Shown in pieces: positions 33,456 to 43,664 of a stretch of 50,109 nucleotides of DNA. How positions within the stretch are numbered: position 1 is the stretch's first letter; each line of letters begins with the position of its first letter. Location of the stretch: assembly GCA_035651055.1 (NCBI GenBank), contig DASRGK010000008.1, positions 1-50,109 of the forward strand, given 5' to 3'. The notes under the pieces are model-generated. The model was not told the origin of the DNA. It worked only from the letters and a program-made list of their open reading frames with translations, and searched no databases. A program made the translations under genes and the position numbers. This DNA comes from JAFKKF01 sp035651055 (GTDB lineage: Bacteria; Pseudomonadota; Alphaproteobacteria; Rhizobiales; Kaistiaceae).

Positions 33456-34702
33456 CGGAGTGCAGCTTCCGGCGGCGCGATGGCTGCCGTCTGACGCCGG
33501 GACAAGACATGCCAGACCTCCAATTCACCCGCGCCCTTCACCCTCACCACTCCCTTCGGTTCGCAGACGAATTCGTCCTTGACGAGCCGGTATGTCTCGC
33601 GCGTGATCTGGATGGCGCCGGCGCTGCCGTGGGACTCCATGCGACTGGCAAGGTTCACCGCGTCTCCCCAGAGGTCGTAGATGAATTTCTTGCGGCCGAT
33701 CACGCCCGCGACCACCGGGCCGGAATTGACGCCGATCCGGAAGCGCAGGCGGCGCCCGCAGAAGGGGTTCGCGGCGACCGCGGCCTGCATGTCGAGCGCG
33801 AGACCGACGATCGCCGTGGCGTGGTCGGCGCGCGGTCTCGGCACGCCCGCCGCAACCATGTAGCAGTCGCCGATCGTCTTGATCTTCTCCAGGCGGTACT
33901 TCTCGGTCAGCGCGTCGAAGCACTGGAAGACCTCGTTGAGCAGGTTGACCAGTTCGAGCGGGCTCATGGTCGCCGCCATCGGGGTGAACTCGACGACATC
34001 GGCAAACAGGATGCTCGCGGCGTCGTGGTGGTTCGCAATGGTTCCGTGGTCGTCGTCCTTCAGCGCCTCCGAAATCTCCTTCGGCAGAATGTTGAGCAGC
34101 AGAGCCTCCGCCCGCTGTTCGAAGTAATCGCGCTGGCCGACGAAATAGGCGAGGAGGACAAACGCGATCGAGATCACCGCCCCGATGTTCAGCACGAACA
34201 GCCACAGGGCGAAGGACGGCTGCAACGGTCCGGCGGGCAGCCAGGGCTGCATCAGCGCGGTAGCGCCGAGCAGGCCGACGAAGGCCAGAAGCCAGTAGAA
34301 TGCATTGCGCCGGCTGTCGAGAAGCAGGGCGCCGAGCGGACAGAGCGCCGACCAGACCATCACCGCGCTTGAGTCGCGGAAGCCGCCGAGGCCGAGCCCC
34401 AGCAGCCACGGCAACAGAAGGATGAGGAGGAGCTGGCTGAAGCGATAGAGCGCGAGGTTGCGGGTGACCGCAAACGCAGCCGTGTTCGCCAGGGCAATGA
34501 AGAAATAGACCGTCGGGATGAGCCCGGGAAGGGTTGCGCCCGCGATGATGTACGCGATCCCCCAAAGCAACCCGGCCGGTGCCGGCATCAAGGTCAGGAC
34601 AAGAACGAGGCGCTTCTGCAGCGCGATGTCATGGGCGTCGCGCGGGTCGCTGCCGATACGCGACGCCAGACCGAGTGCCCGTGCCGCGATGCCGGTCCGC
34701 AT
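33452..34702 (-). CDS. Membrane-bound class III adenylate/guanylate cyclase
   Basis: 416 residues from the ATG at 34702; an upstream extension is not family-like. The N-terminal ~200 residues hold about six membrane helices (LVLVLTLMPAPAGLLWGIAY is the first). A short coiled region (EQRAEALLLNILPKEISEAL) links to the catalytic domain. Catalytic motifs: SILFADVVEFTPMA with the first metal aspartate, LEKIKTIGDCYMVAAGVP with the base-specifying lysine and second aspartate, and FIYDLWGDAVNLASRMES with the second specificity residue and catalytic Asn/Arg. Lys plus Asp in the base-binding positions favours cAMP. It is followed by the coupled methyltransferase. Confidence 0.92.
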   Translation of the reverse strand: MRTGIAARALGLASRIGSDPRDAHDIALQKRLVLVLTLMPAPAGLLWGIAYIIAGATLPGLIPTVYFFIALANTAAFAVTRNLALYRFSQLLLILLLPWLLGLGLGGFRDSSAVMVWSALCPLGALLLDSRRNAFYWLLAFVGLLGATALMQPWLPAGPLQPSFALWLFVLNIGAVISIAFVLLAYFVGQRDYFEQRAEALLLNILPKEISEALKDDDHGTIANHHDAASILFADVVEFTPMAATMSPLELVNLLNEVFQCFDALTEKYRLEKIKTIGDCYMVAAGVPRPRADHATAIVGLALDMQAAVAANPFCGRRLRFRIGVNSGPVVAGVIGRKKFIYDLWGDAVNLASRMESHGSAGAIQITRETYRLVKDEFVCEPKGVVRVKGAGELEVWHVLSRRQTAAIAPPEAALR

Positions 34703-34880
34703 TGCACAACCCCTGCGAGATGCCGCCTCAGTCGGTCGGCATGACCCCGGGAAACAGGTGGGGAAACATACCACGCCCTTCCGCAACGCAACTCACGACT
34801 GACGCCACGAACACAGGGTTCGGCGCGGGAGGGCGGCTGGTCCTGCCCCTTGAGCTGCTGCAACCTCGGATCGAGATTTC

Positions 34881-34970
34881 TGGCGGATGGGGTGGGATTC
34901 GAACCCACGGTGGGATTGCTCCCACTCTGGTTTTCAAGACCAGTTCCTTAAACCACTCGGACACCCATCC
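34881..34970 (-). tRNA. tRNA-Ser (anticodon TGA)
   Basis: 90 bases including an encoded CCA end. The acceptor stem is GGATGGG with CCCATCC, discriminator G. The anticodon loop is CTTGAAA with anticodon TGA. A long variable arm (GTGGGAGCAATCCCAC) is typical of serine tRNA, and the T-loop is GGTTCGAATCC. It is transcribed leftwards, between the cyclase gene and the divergent histidine kinase. It reads UCA and, by wobble, other UCN codons. Confidence 0.97.
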
Positions 34971-35122
34971 GAACGCCGGGCTTTTGCCTGCTTCAACCCT
35001 GCTTTGCAACCGCGCCGTAAAACCCAAGTGAACGCTGCACGGCGCCGGTTCTGGTCAGGGACTCCTCGAACGTTGTAAGCTTTTGCTGCTCCGGTCGGCA
35101 CGCCGCCATCGTGAGGTCCGCG

Positions 35123-36529
<1,407 letters not shown>

Positions 36530-36535
36530 CGACAC

Positions 36536-38194
36536 ATGGCCAAACCCGTCATTGTCAGTGTCGACGACGACGCCGAGGTGCTTGGCGCGATCGAGCGCGA
36601 CCTGCGCCGGCACTTCCAGTCGGATTACCGCATCATCAAGGCCCGTTCCGGCCCGGAGGGGCTGGAGGCCGTGCGGCAGCTGAAGCAGCGCGGCAGCGCG
36701 GTCGCGCTTTTCCTCGCCGACCAGCGCATGCCGGTGATGACCGGCACCGAGTTCCTCAACGAGGCGAAGAAGCTCTATCCCGACGCCCGCAAGGTCCTGC
36801 TCACCGCCTATGCCGATACCGAGGCGGCGATCGCCAGCATCAACAGCGTCGGCCTCGACCATTACCTGATCAAGCCGTGGGACCCGCCGGAGGAGCGCCT
36901 CTATCCGGTTCTCGACGAGTTGCTGAGCGACTGGGCGGCGAACACCCGCCTCCCCTACGAGGGCATCCGCGTCGCCGGCGCGCGCTGGTCGCCGCAGAGC
37001 TACATGACCAAGGAGTTCCTCGCCCGAAACCAGATTCCCTACCAGTGGATCGACATCGACCACGATCCGGCGATGGCCGAGCTGGTGACCAGCCTCGGCG
37101 GCGGCAGCTGCCGGCTGCCGGTCGTCTTCTTTCCCGACGGCACGCATGTCGTTGCCCCGACCAACCGCGACCTCGCCGAGAAGACGGGCATGCAGACGCG
37201 GGCGAAGAACCCGTTCTACAAGCTGGTGATCATCGGCGGCGGCCCGGCGGGGCTTGCCGCGGCCGTGTATGGCTCGTCGGAAGGCCTGAAGACGCTCCTC
37301 ATCGAGCACAGTGCGCCCGGCGGTCAGGCCGGCACCACGTCGAGCATCGAGAACTACCTCGGCTTTCCTTCCGGCGTTGCCGGCAGCGATCTCGCCCGGC
37401 GGGCGGCGACCCAGGCGCGTCGCTTCGGCGCCGAGCTGCTCGAGGCGCAGGAAGTGGTCGGCATCGCGCGCGAGGACCCCTACCGCATCGTCACCCTTTC
37501 CGACGGGACCAAGGTGTCCTGCTATGCCCTGGTGCTCGCCATGGGCGTCGAGGTGAAGATGCTGCAGGTGCCGGGAGCGGAATCGCTGGTCGGCATCGGC
37601 GTCTATTACGGCGCCTCGCTGACCGAGGCGGCGACCTATCGCGACCAGGAAGTGGCGGTGGTCGGGGCCGGCAATTCCGCCGGCCAGGGCGCCCTCTTCT
37701 TCTCGCGGACCGCAAAGCGGGTGACCATGTTGGTGCGCGGCGAGAACCTCGAAAAGTCGATGTCGCAGTATCTCATCGACCGCATCCGGGCGACCGAGAA
37801 CATCACCGTGCTGACCGAGGTCGAGATCACCGGCCTGAGCGGCGACAGGCGGCTGGAGAAGGTCGCCATCCGCGAACGCGACGGCAACATGCGCGAACTC
37901 GACTGCGCCGCGATGTTCGTCTTCATCGGTGCGGCGCCGCGTACCGAACTGGTCGCCGGCCTCGTCGACCGCGACGAGAAGGGCTTCATCCTGACCGGCC
38001 CCGACCTCATCCGGAACGGCCGTCTGCCGCGGAGCTGGCAGCTCGACCGCGACCCTTATCTGTACGAGACCAGCGTGCCGGGAATCTTTGCCGCCGGGGA
38101 CGTCCGCTCAGGCTCGAGCAAGCGCGTCGCGGCGGCGGTCGGCGAGGGGTCGGCGACGGTCGGCGTCGTTCACCGCTACCTCGAAACGGTGTGA
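36536..38194 (+). CDS. Receiver domain / thioredoxin-fold / thioredoxin-reductase-like flavoprotein fusion
   Basis: 552 residues in three parts. Residues 1-128 are a response-regulator receiver with phosphorylation site D62 (LFLADQRMPVMTG) and K113 (IKPWD). Residues about 140-218 resemble a glutaredoxin/thioredoxin fold (GARWSPQSYMTKEFLARNQI, then SCRLPVVFFPDGTHVVAPTN), without a CxxC. Residues 228-552 are a thioredoxin-reductase-like module with FAD motif GGGPAG at 234-239, NAD(P) motif GAGNSAG at 377-383 and a final IFAAGDVRSGSSKRVAAAVG. Where thioredoxin reductase has its CATC pair, this protein has GVYYGASLTEA, so it cannot reduce thioredoxin by the usual route. It is paired with the kinase just upstream. 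Confidence 0.92.
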   Translation: MAKPVIVSVDDDAEVLGAIERDLRRHFQSDYRIIKARSGPEGLEAVRQLKQRGSAVALFLADQRMPVMTGTEFLNEAKKLYPDARKVLLTAYADTEAAIASINSVGLDHYLIKPWDPPEERLYPVLDELLSDWAANTRLPYEGIRVAGARWSPQSYMTKEFLARNQIPYQWIDIDHDPAMAELVTSLGGGSCRLPVVFFPDGTHVVAPTNRDLAEKTGMQTRAKNPFYKLVIIGGGPAGLAAAVYGSSEGLKTLLIEHSAPGGQAGTTSSIENYLGFPSGVAGSDLARRAATQARRFGAELLEAQEVVGIAREDPYRIVTLSDGTKVSCYALVLAMGVEVKMLQVPGAESLVGIGVYYGASLTEAATYRDQEVAVVGAGNSAGQGALFFSRTAKRVTMLVRGENLEKSMSQYLIDRIRATENITVLTEVEITGLSGDRRLEKVAIRERDGNMRELDCAAMFVFIGAAPRTELVAGLVDRDEKGFILTGPDLIRNGRLPRSWQLDRDPYLYETSVPGIFAAGDVRSGSSKRVAAAVGEGSATVGVVHRYLETV

Positions 38195-38207
38195 CGGCGC
38201 AGTCCGG

Positions 38208-39089
38208 TCAGTCCGCAAAACGCCCGACCGGGACCCCGGCCACCGGACTCCTGGCGCGCATCAGCACCCCGGTCAGCGGATATTTGGCCAGCATCGCGGG
38301 CTCCCGGCCGAAGCGCAGGCTGGTGACATAGAGCGTCTTCAGGTCCGGCCCGGCAAAACAGGGCATGGTCGGGCCGGCGACCGGGATCGGATAGGCCTCG
38401 AGCAGCTTGCCCTCCCGCGAGAACCGGTTGAGCCGCGCCGCCGAGACGCCGGCGCTCCAGTAATTGCCCTCGACGTCGCAGGCGCCGCCGTCGGGGCGGC
38501 CGGTCGCGTCGTCGAGCCTGGCGATGCGGGTGCGGTTGGAGATAGTGCCGGTCGTCGGATCGAGATCCCAGCGGTCGATCCATGGCCCGCGCGAGTCGGA
38601 ATGAAACATCGTCCGGCCGTCCGTGGAGAAGGCGAGTCCGTTGCTGACCTTGATCCCGGTCGCTTTCTTCTCGGCACGGCCGTCGGCGGTCACGCGGTAG
38701 AGCGCGGCGATCTCTTCCTTCGGTCCGTCCCCGTCGTCCATCGTGCCGACCCAGAATGCGCCGTCCGGCCCGACCTTGCCGTCGTTAAGCCGCGTCCGCG
38801 GATTGTCGGCCTCGATCGCCACCATTGCATCGAAGCTGACTTTGTCGGGATCGAAGAGTCCAACTTCCTTGCGGAGCGCCACGACGAGGAGGCCGGACCG
38901 CGCCAGTCCGAGCGAGCAGACCTCGCTCGGCATGTTCCAGGTCCGCGTGGTGCCGGCGGCGATGTCGAATTGCCGGATCGCCCGCTCGACGATGTCGCAG
39001 TACCAGAGGACGTTCCGCCGGTCGTCGTACACCGGTCCTTCGCCGAGCGTCGAGGAAACGCCGCCGACCGGTTGGAACTCAAGCGTCAT
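38208..39089 (-). CDS. SMP-30/gluconolactonase/LRE family protein
   Basis: 293 residues of the six-bladed SMP-30 propeller. Metal-site motifs: STLGEGPVYDDRRNVLWYCD with E17, RLNDGKVGPDGAFWVGTMDD, ATGIKVSNGLAFSTDG with the metal asparagine, and RPDGGACDVEGNYWSAG with the metal aspartate. Such enzymes open aldonolactones in sugar oxidation pathways. There is no signal peptide, so it is cytoplasmic. It is divergent from a sugar ABC importer 210 bases away, which suggests that both serve one sugar. The substrate cannot be read from the sequence. It converges on the flavoprotein gene with a 13-base gap. Confidence 0.92.
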   Translation of the reverse strand: MTLEFQPVGGVSSTLGEGPVYDDRRNVLWYCDIVERAIRQFDIAAGTTRTWNMPSEVCSLGLARSGLLVVALRKEVGLFDPDKVSFDAMVAIEADNPRTRLNDGKVGPDGAFWVGTMDDGDGPKEEIAALYRVTADGRAEKKATGIKVSNGLAFSTDGRTMFHSDSRGPWIDRWDLDPTTGTISNRTRIARLDDATGRPDGGACDVEGNYWSAGVSAARLNRFSREGKLLEAYPIPVAGPTMPCFAGPDLKTLYVTSLRFGREPAMLAKYPLTGVLMRARSPVAGVPVGRFAD

Positions 39090-39299
39090 CCACGTTCTCC
39101 GTTTTGCTTCGCCGTTCCTGTCAGCGTCGACGCGCGGTCCTGCCCGCCTGCAATCGTCATATCGGCACGCTCAAGGTCGGGAGCATTCTTCCGATCGGAC
39201 TGACCGGAAATTCATGTACGGATTGCAGCCCCTCGTGGCGAGTGCTTATCTGTCGCCGTTTAATTCGCATAGTCCTGCGTTCAACTGGGAGGGGAAAGC
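39090..39299. promoter_or_regulatory. Divergent control region, SMP-30 gene / sugar importer
   Basis: 210 bases between two divergent starts. TTCCG (39188-39192) and CGGAA lie in partial dyad symmetry near 39188-39208. CATAGT at 39268-39273 could be a -10 element for the importer, without a good -35. GGGAGGGG at 39287-39294 is a strong ribosome site for the binding-protein gene. Confidence 0.35.
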
Positions 39300-40385
39300 A
39301 TGCAGAAGATACTGGTTACCCTGGCTCTTGGAGCGGCTTCGGCTGGCCTTGTCGCCACCGGAGCTTACGCCCAATCCGGCGGCACGATCGCCAAGGCGGT
39401 CGGAGGTTACACCTTCGAAGACGCGGCGAAGGAAAGCCCGGATACGAAGAACTTCCACTCGAAGGATGGCAAGCTCACCTTCGCGATCGTCACCCACACC
39501 GCCGGCAACGGCTTCTTCGACCCGGTCTATACCGGCGCGCAGGTCGCCGCCAATGCCTTCGGCATCAACCTCATCAAGCTCGGCTCGGAAGCGCCGGTCG
39601 ACGACATTCCTCGTGAAATCGAGATCTTGAACCAGATCATCCAGGATCCGACCATTGACGGTCTTATCCTGACGACGCCGCAAGTCGGCGCCTACAACGA
39701 CATCGTCAAGAAGCTGCTTGACGCCGGCATTCCCGTCGCCACGACCAACTCCTTCGATCCGACTCTCTACGATCGCGACTTCATCAGCCACACCGGCCAG
39801 AGCGCCGCGGCGGCTGCGATCGGCGGCGGCGCGCTCGCCAAGTGCGTCCTCGACAAGGGCCTCAAAGGCTCGATCATTTTCCCGTCGCAGACCACGGCGG
39901 GCAACGTCGAGGTCAACAACCGCGTTACGGCCGCCTTCGAAGCGACCGTCAAGGCGCTGAATGACGCCGGCAAGCTCGCCGACTTCACCGTCGACGCCGG
40001 CGACCAGAAGATCGGTATCCCGGTCAACGACCAGGACATCGCCGGCTCGCTGGTGACGTACATCGAATCGCGTGGCGACGTCGTCGGTATCTTCGGGCCG
40101 AACGGCGCGGTTACCCCCGCCATCGTCGATGCGGTGACGCAGACCAAGAAGGAAAACCAGATCTGCACGTTCGGCTACGACCTCGGGCCGAAGCAGCTGG
40201 AAGGCATCAAGTCGGGCGCCCTCACCGGCTCGCTCGGCCAGCAGCCCTTCATCCAGGGATTCTGGCCGGTCATGCAGCTCTACCTGCAGATCGACCGCGG
40301 CGTTTCGGCCGCCAACGTCGATACCCGCGCGCAGCTGGTGACGAAGGACAACGTCGGCACGGTCGGCAAGCGTTTCGAGAACTGA
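39300..40385 (+). CDS. Sugar ABC transporter substrate-binding protein (ribose/Frc family)
   Basis: 361 residues. Signal peptide with cleavage after A24 (GAYA). It is a periplasmic binding protein of the type-1 fold: KLTFAIVTHTAGNGFFDPVY, QIIQDPTIDGLILTTPQVGA, GIPVATTNSFDP, and the hinge and second domain with DVVGIFGPNGAVTPAIVDAV. The family takes up pentoses, hexoses or polyols. It is the first gene of binding protein-permease-ATPase, with a strong hairpin before the permease. The SMP-30 lactonase opposite suggests an aldose oxidised through a lactone. Confidence 0.93.
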   Translation: MQKILVTLALGAASAGLVATGAYAQSGGTIAKAVGGYTFEDAAKESPDTKNFHSKDGKLTFAIVTHTAGNGFFDPVYTGAQVAANAFGINLIKLGSEAPVDDIPREIEILNQIIQDPTIDGLILTTPQVGAYNDIVKKLLDAGIPVATTNSFDPTLYDRDFISHTGQSAAAAAIGGGALAKCVLDKGLKGSIIFPSQTTAGNVEVNNRVTAAFEATVKALNDAGKLADFTVDAGDQKIGIPVNDQDIAGSLVTYIESRGDVVGIFGPNGAVTPAIVDAVTQTKKENQICTFGYDLGPKQLEGIKSGALTGSLGQQPFIQGFWPVMQLYLQIDRGVSAANVDTRAQLVTKDNVGTVGKRFEN

Positions 40386-40402
40386 CCGGTCTCGCCTGCA
40401 GC

Positions 40403-40436
40403 GGGCGGAAGGGGCGATTTGCCTCTTCCGCCCTTT
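40403..40436 (+). terminator. Strong hairpin after the binding-protein gene
   Basis: GGGCGGAAG at 40403-40411 pairs perfectly with CTTCCGCCC at 40425-40433. The stem extends by a G-T pair and GGC/GCC around the loop GATTT. TTT follows. Such a hairpin between binding protein and permease usually protects the upstream mRNA or partly ends transcription, so that the binding protein is made in excess. Confidence 0.75.
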
Positions 40437-40469
40437 CCCTCATTGCCCGATTACGATTGAATCCGCCGT

Positions 40470-42758
40470 ATGGCTGTTGCCGAGATCGCCGCCCCGAGGG
40501 TGTTGCGTCGCCGCCTCCCGTTCCAGCTCTTCGGCGGATGGGAAATTGGCCTGCTCATCTTCCTGATCCTCATCTATCTGGTCGGGGTCTATCTCAATCC
40601 GAAGTTCTTCGGTTCGGCGGGCGCGCTTTCCTCGACGCTCCGTGACGGAGCCCGCTACGGCGTCATGGCCGTGGGCATGACCTTCGTCATCGTCAACAAG
40701 GACCTCGATCTTTCGGTCGGCTCGCTCTATGGGCTGACCGCGATCGTGTTCTCGATCGCCTTTTCGCCGTCCTATTTCGATGCGGGGCTGGTGCCCGCGA
40801 TCGGCTGGGCGGTCGCCATCGGCCTTCTCGTCGGGCTGATCAACGGCACGCTGGTGACGATCCTCCGCGTGCCGGCGTTCATCGCAACGCTCACCATTCT
40901 CTTCATCGGCCGGGGCTTCGTCACCGGACTGTCGGGCGGCAAGTCGATTTCGTTCATCGAGAAGGCGAAGTCCTACCCCGAGTTCTTCACCATCGGCGAG
41001 AACAACGCCTGGGGCTTCAACAACCAGGTCTTCGTCTTCGTCGCCGTCGCCGTCATCGGCATGCTGCTCCTCGCCAAGACGCGGACCGGCTACCAGACGT
41101 TCGCGACCGGAGGCAACGAACTGGCCGCCACCTATGCCGGCATACCCACGCGCTGGGTGCGGATGCGCGCCTATCTCATGTCGGCCTTCTGCGCGACCAT
41201 CGGCGGCCTGATGCAGGTGGCCCAGGACCGCGGTCTCATCGCGCAGTCCGGCCAGGGAATCGAACTGATCGTGATTGCCGCCGTCATCGTCGGCGGGGCC
41301 TCGATCCTCGGCGGTCGCGGACGGGTTCTGGGCAGCATGCTGGGAGTGATCCTGGTCGTCCTGATCGACAAGGTGCTGCGGGAAGGGGTCCCGATCACGC
41401 GCGTCGTCAAGGTCGGCGACGTCGAGATGAAGGTACAGGCCATGGCGCAGTTGCCGCCAGGCGCCGTGCCGGCTTTCCTCGGGCTGATCCTGATCATCGC
41501 CGTGCTGGTCGAACCGTGGATCATACGGCGCCAGGTGGCGCAGCGCGTCTGGGCCAGAATCCGCGGCCTGCCGCCGCCTCCCCCGGCCGAGACCGGCTCG
41601 ATCGCCATCGAGGGCGTGCAGACGAAAGGCACGGTCGCCAGCGATCGTGCGCTGAATGCGACGGGCCTTCGCAAGATCCTGGCGCGGCGTGACATTGCGG
41701 CGGTGATTCTCGCCGTGGTCCTGTGGTGCGCGGGCCTCTACCTCCGTCCCGACTTCTGGGGCAATCTCGACAACAGCTTCAACCTCATCCTCGCTTTCAC
41801 GGAAGTCGCGCTCCTCTCGATCGGCCTGACCTTCGTCATCGCCAATGGCGATATCGACCTCTCGGTGGGTGCCGTCCTTGCCATGAGCGGCGCGGTCGCC
41901 GCGTTCTCCATGAAGTCACTCGGCTACGATCCGCTGACCAGCCTCGTCTTCGGCCTACTCGCCGGCGCGGGGGCGGGTCTGGTCAACGTGCTGGTCACCG
42001 TGCGCTTCGGTCTGCCCGCTTTCGTCGCCACCCTCGGCATGTTCTATACCGCCCGGGGCATCTCGGCGTGGATCGTCTCCGGCCACGAACTGTTCGGCTT
42101 TCCGGACAGCTACAACCTCATCGGCCGCAAGCTGATCGAACTGCTCCGCTATCTGGGCATCGCGCCGGAGCCCGGCTCGCTCATCTACAACCTCGCTTCG
42201 GCGTTGAGCGTCCAAAGCATCTTCATGGGTGTCGTGGCGATCCTCGCCGGCGTCTTCCTTGCCTATACCGTCTCGGGACAGAAGGTCTACGCCACCGGCG
42301 GCAACCGCCGGGCGGCCGACTATGCCGGTATCAACACCAATCGCGTGCGGGCGCTCAGCCTGATGTTCTCGGCCCTCTGCGCAGCCTGCGCCGGCGTGAT
42401 CTACATCGCCTTCTACCGCTCGTTCACGCCGACCGCCGGCCAGTTCCGCGAGCTCGACGGCATCGCTTCGGTGATCATCGGCGGCGGCTCGATCTTCGGC
42501 GGCTACGGCACCATCATCGGCTCGCTGGCCGGCGCCGCGGTGATCACGCTGCTTCGTGCGCTGCTGTCGCTCCAGATCATTAACGCCGACGGCACCTCCT
42601 TCGTGCTTCCGCAACATTGGGTCAACGTCTTCATCGGCCTGATCCTCATCGTCGCGGTGCTGATCGACATCTGGGTTCGCCAGGCCAATATTTTCGGCCA
42701 GCTTCGCGTACTGTTCCCGCGCCGCACCTCGCCTCGACGGAATCCCGCCAATGCCTGA
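40470..42758 (+). CDS. Fused double permease of a sugar ABC transporter (RbsC/FrcC-like)
   Basis: 762 residues, twice the usual length. Residues about 15-355 and 400-755 are each a complete RbsC-like permease. Each has MTFVIVNKDLDLSVGSLYGL or its counterpart LTFVIANGDIDLSVGAVLAM, a FIATLTIL or FVATLGMFYTARG segment, an ATGGNELAATYAGI or ATGGNRRAADYAGI cytoplasmic loop that docks the ATPase, and IVGGASILGGRGRVLGSMLG or IIGGGSIFGGYGTIIGSLAG. The two halves are joined by a Pro-rich linker at about 365-395. It overlaps the ATPase start by 8 bases. It should work as a pseudodimer in the inner membrane. Confidence 0.93.
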   Translation: MAVAEIAAPRVLRRRLPFQLFGGWEIGLLIFLILIYLVGVYLNPKFFGSAGALSSTLRDGARYGVMAVGMTFVIVNKDLDLSVGSLYGLTAIVFSIAFSPSYFDAGLVPAIGWAVAIGLLVGLINGTLVTILRVPAFIATLTILFIGRGFVTGLSGGKSISFIEKAKSYPEFFTIGENNAWGFNNQVFVFVAVAVIGMLLLAKTRTGYQTFATGGNELAATYAGIPTRWVRMRAYLMSAFCATIGGLMQVAQDRGLIAQSGQGIELIVIAAVIVGGASILGGRGRVLGSMLGVILVVLIDKVLREGVPITRVVKVGDVEMKVQAMAQLPPGAVPAFLGLILIIAVLVEPWIIRRQVAQRVWARIRGLPPPPPAETGSIAIEGVQTKGTVASDRALNATGLRKILARRDIAAVILAVVLWCAGLYLRPDFWGNLDNSFNLILAFTEVALLSIGLTFVIANGDIDLSVGAVLAMSGAVAAFSMKSLGYDPLTSLVFGLLAGAGAGLVNVLVTVRFGLPAFVATLGMFYTARGISAWIVSGHELFGFPDSYNLIGRKLIELLRYLGIAPEPGSLIYNLASALSVQSIFMGVVAILAGVFLAYTVSGQKVYATGGNRRAADYAGINTNRVRALSLMFSALCAACAGVIYIAFYRSFTPTAGQFRELDGIASVIIGGGSIFGGYGTIIGSLAGAAVITLLRALLSLQIINADGTSFVLPQHWVNVFIGLILIVAVLIDIWVRQANIFGQLRVLFPRRTSPRRNPANA

Positions 42759-43557
42759 TCAAACCGACGCGCCCATCATCGAAATGCGCCACATCGACAA
42801 GTCGTTCGGCGCGGTGCGGGCCCTCTTCGACGTCAGCCTGGTGCTCTATCCGGGCGAGATCCTCGGCCTCGTCGGCGACAACTCGGCCGGCAAGTCGACG
42901 CTGATGAAGATTCTGACGGGCGCCTACCAGCGCGACGCCGGCGAATGTCTCGTCGCCGGCCAGCCCGTCCACTTCCGAAGCCCGCACGAGAGCCGCGACC
43001 GCGGCATCGAGATGATCTACCAGGACTTTGCGCTCTGCGGAAACATGGACGTGGGCCAGAACATCTTTCTCGGCCGCTGGCCGCGCCGCGGCATCTTCGT
43101 CAACCGGCGACGCATGTACGAGGAGGCGAATGTTGTCCTCAAGCGCCTCAAGGTCGACGTGAATTCGGTCTATCAGCGCGTCGAGAGCCTGTCCGGCGGG
43201 CGCCAGCAATCGGTGGCGATAGCGCGCGCCATCTCGTTCGATCCGAAGGTCGTGATCCTCGACGAGCCGACCGCCAACCTGTCGGTGATGGCAACGGAAC
43301 GCCTGCTCGAGACCATGGTCGAACTGAAGAAGCAGGGTGTCGCCCAGATCATCATTTCGCACCGCCTGCAGGACATATTCGCGGTCGGCGACCGCGTCAT
43401 GGTGCTGAAGCGGGGCGAGAATGTCGGCGACCGCTACATCAGAAACACGACCGAGCATGAAGTGCTCGGGCTGATCGTGTCGGGCACCCGGGACACGGCC
43501 CTGTCGGCGCAAGAGGCGGCCGCCCGCGGCGGCGCTGCGGCTGCGGCAACGGCCTGA
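42751..43557 (+). CDS. Sugar ABC transporter ATP-binding protein (single NBD)
   Basis: 268 residues with one nucleotide-binding domain, like FrcA and unlike the ~500-residue double RbsA. Walker A is GLVGDNSAGKSTLMKIL (serine where glycine is common, but GxxxxGKS is intact). The signature is ESLSGGRQQSVAIARAI, Walker B is VVILDEPTANLSV, and the H-loop is IIISHRLQDI. A homodimer would power the fused permease. The tail (EAAARGGAAAAATA) is low complexity. It overlaps the permease stop by 8 bases, so translation is coupled. Confidence 0.94.
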   Translation: MPDQTDAPIIEMRHIDKSFGAVRALFDVSLVLYPGEILGLVGDNSAGKSTLMKILTGAYQRDAGECLVAGQPVHFRSPHESRDRGIEMIYQDFALCGNMDVGQNIFLGRWPRRGIFVNRRRMYEEANVVLKRLKVDVNSVYQRVESLSGGRQQSVAIARAISFDPKVVILDEPTANLSVMATERLLETMVELKKQGVAQIIISHRLQDIFAVGDRVMVLKRGENVGDRYIRNTTEHEVLGLIVSGTRDTALSAQEAAARGGAAAAATA

Positions 43558-43593
43558 CGCCGGTCCTGACGGCGCCCGGGATGCGACCGGACG

Positions 43594-43599
43594 TTGACA
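43594..43599 (+). promoter_or_regulatory. Possible -35 element before rimO
   Basis: TTGACA, a perfect -35 hexamer, lies in the 107-base gap after the importer operon. No good -10 is found 16-18 bases downstream. rimO could equally be read from the operon upstream. Confidence 0.2.
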
Positions 43600-43664
43600 A
43601 CCGGGCTCCTCTTCTTCATTGAGGCCCGTCCGCGCGGCGGCTTTGCCCCGCGCGAGGATGACCC

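Noticed and set aside
34881..34970. tRNA-Ser as an integration site for a genomic island carrying the kinase-flavoprotein pair
   Set aside because: The pair lies on the 5' side of the tRNA, no repeat of the tRNA 3' end and no integrase were seen in the window.
43594..43625. Full promoter before rimO based on TTGACA
   Set aside because: No acceptable -10 hexamer at the right distance. Only the -35-like hexamer was recorded, with low confidence.
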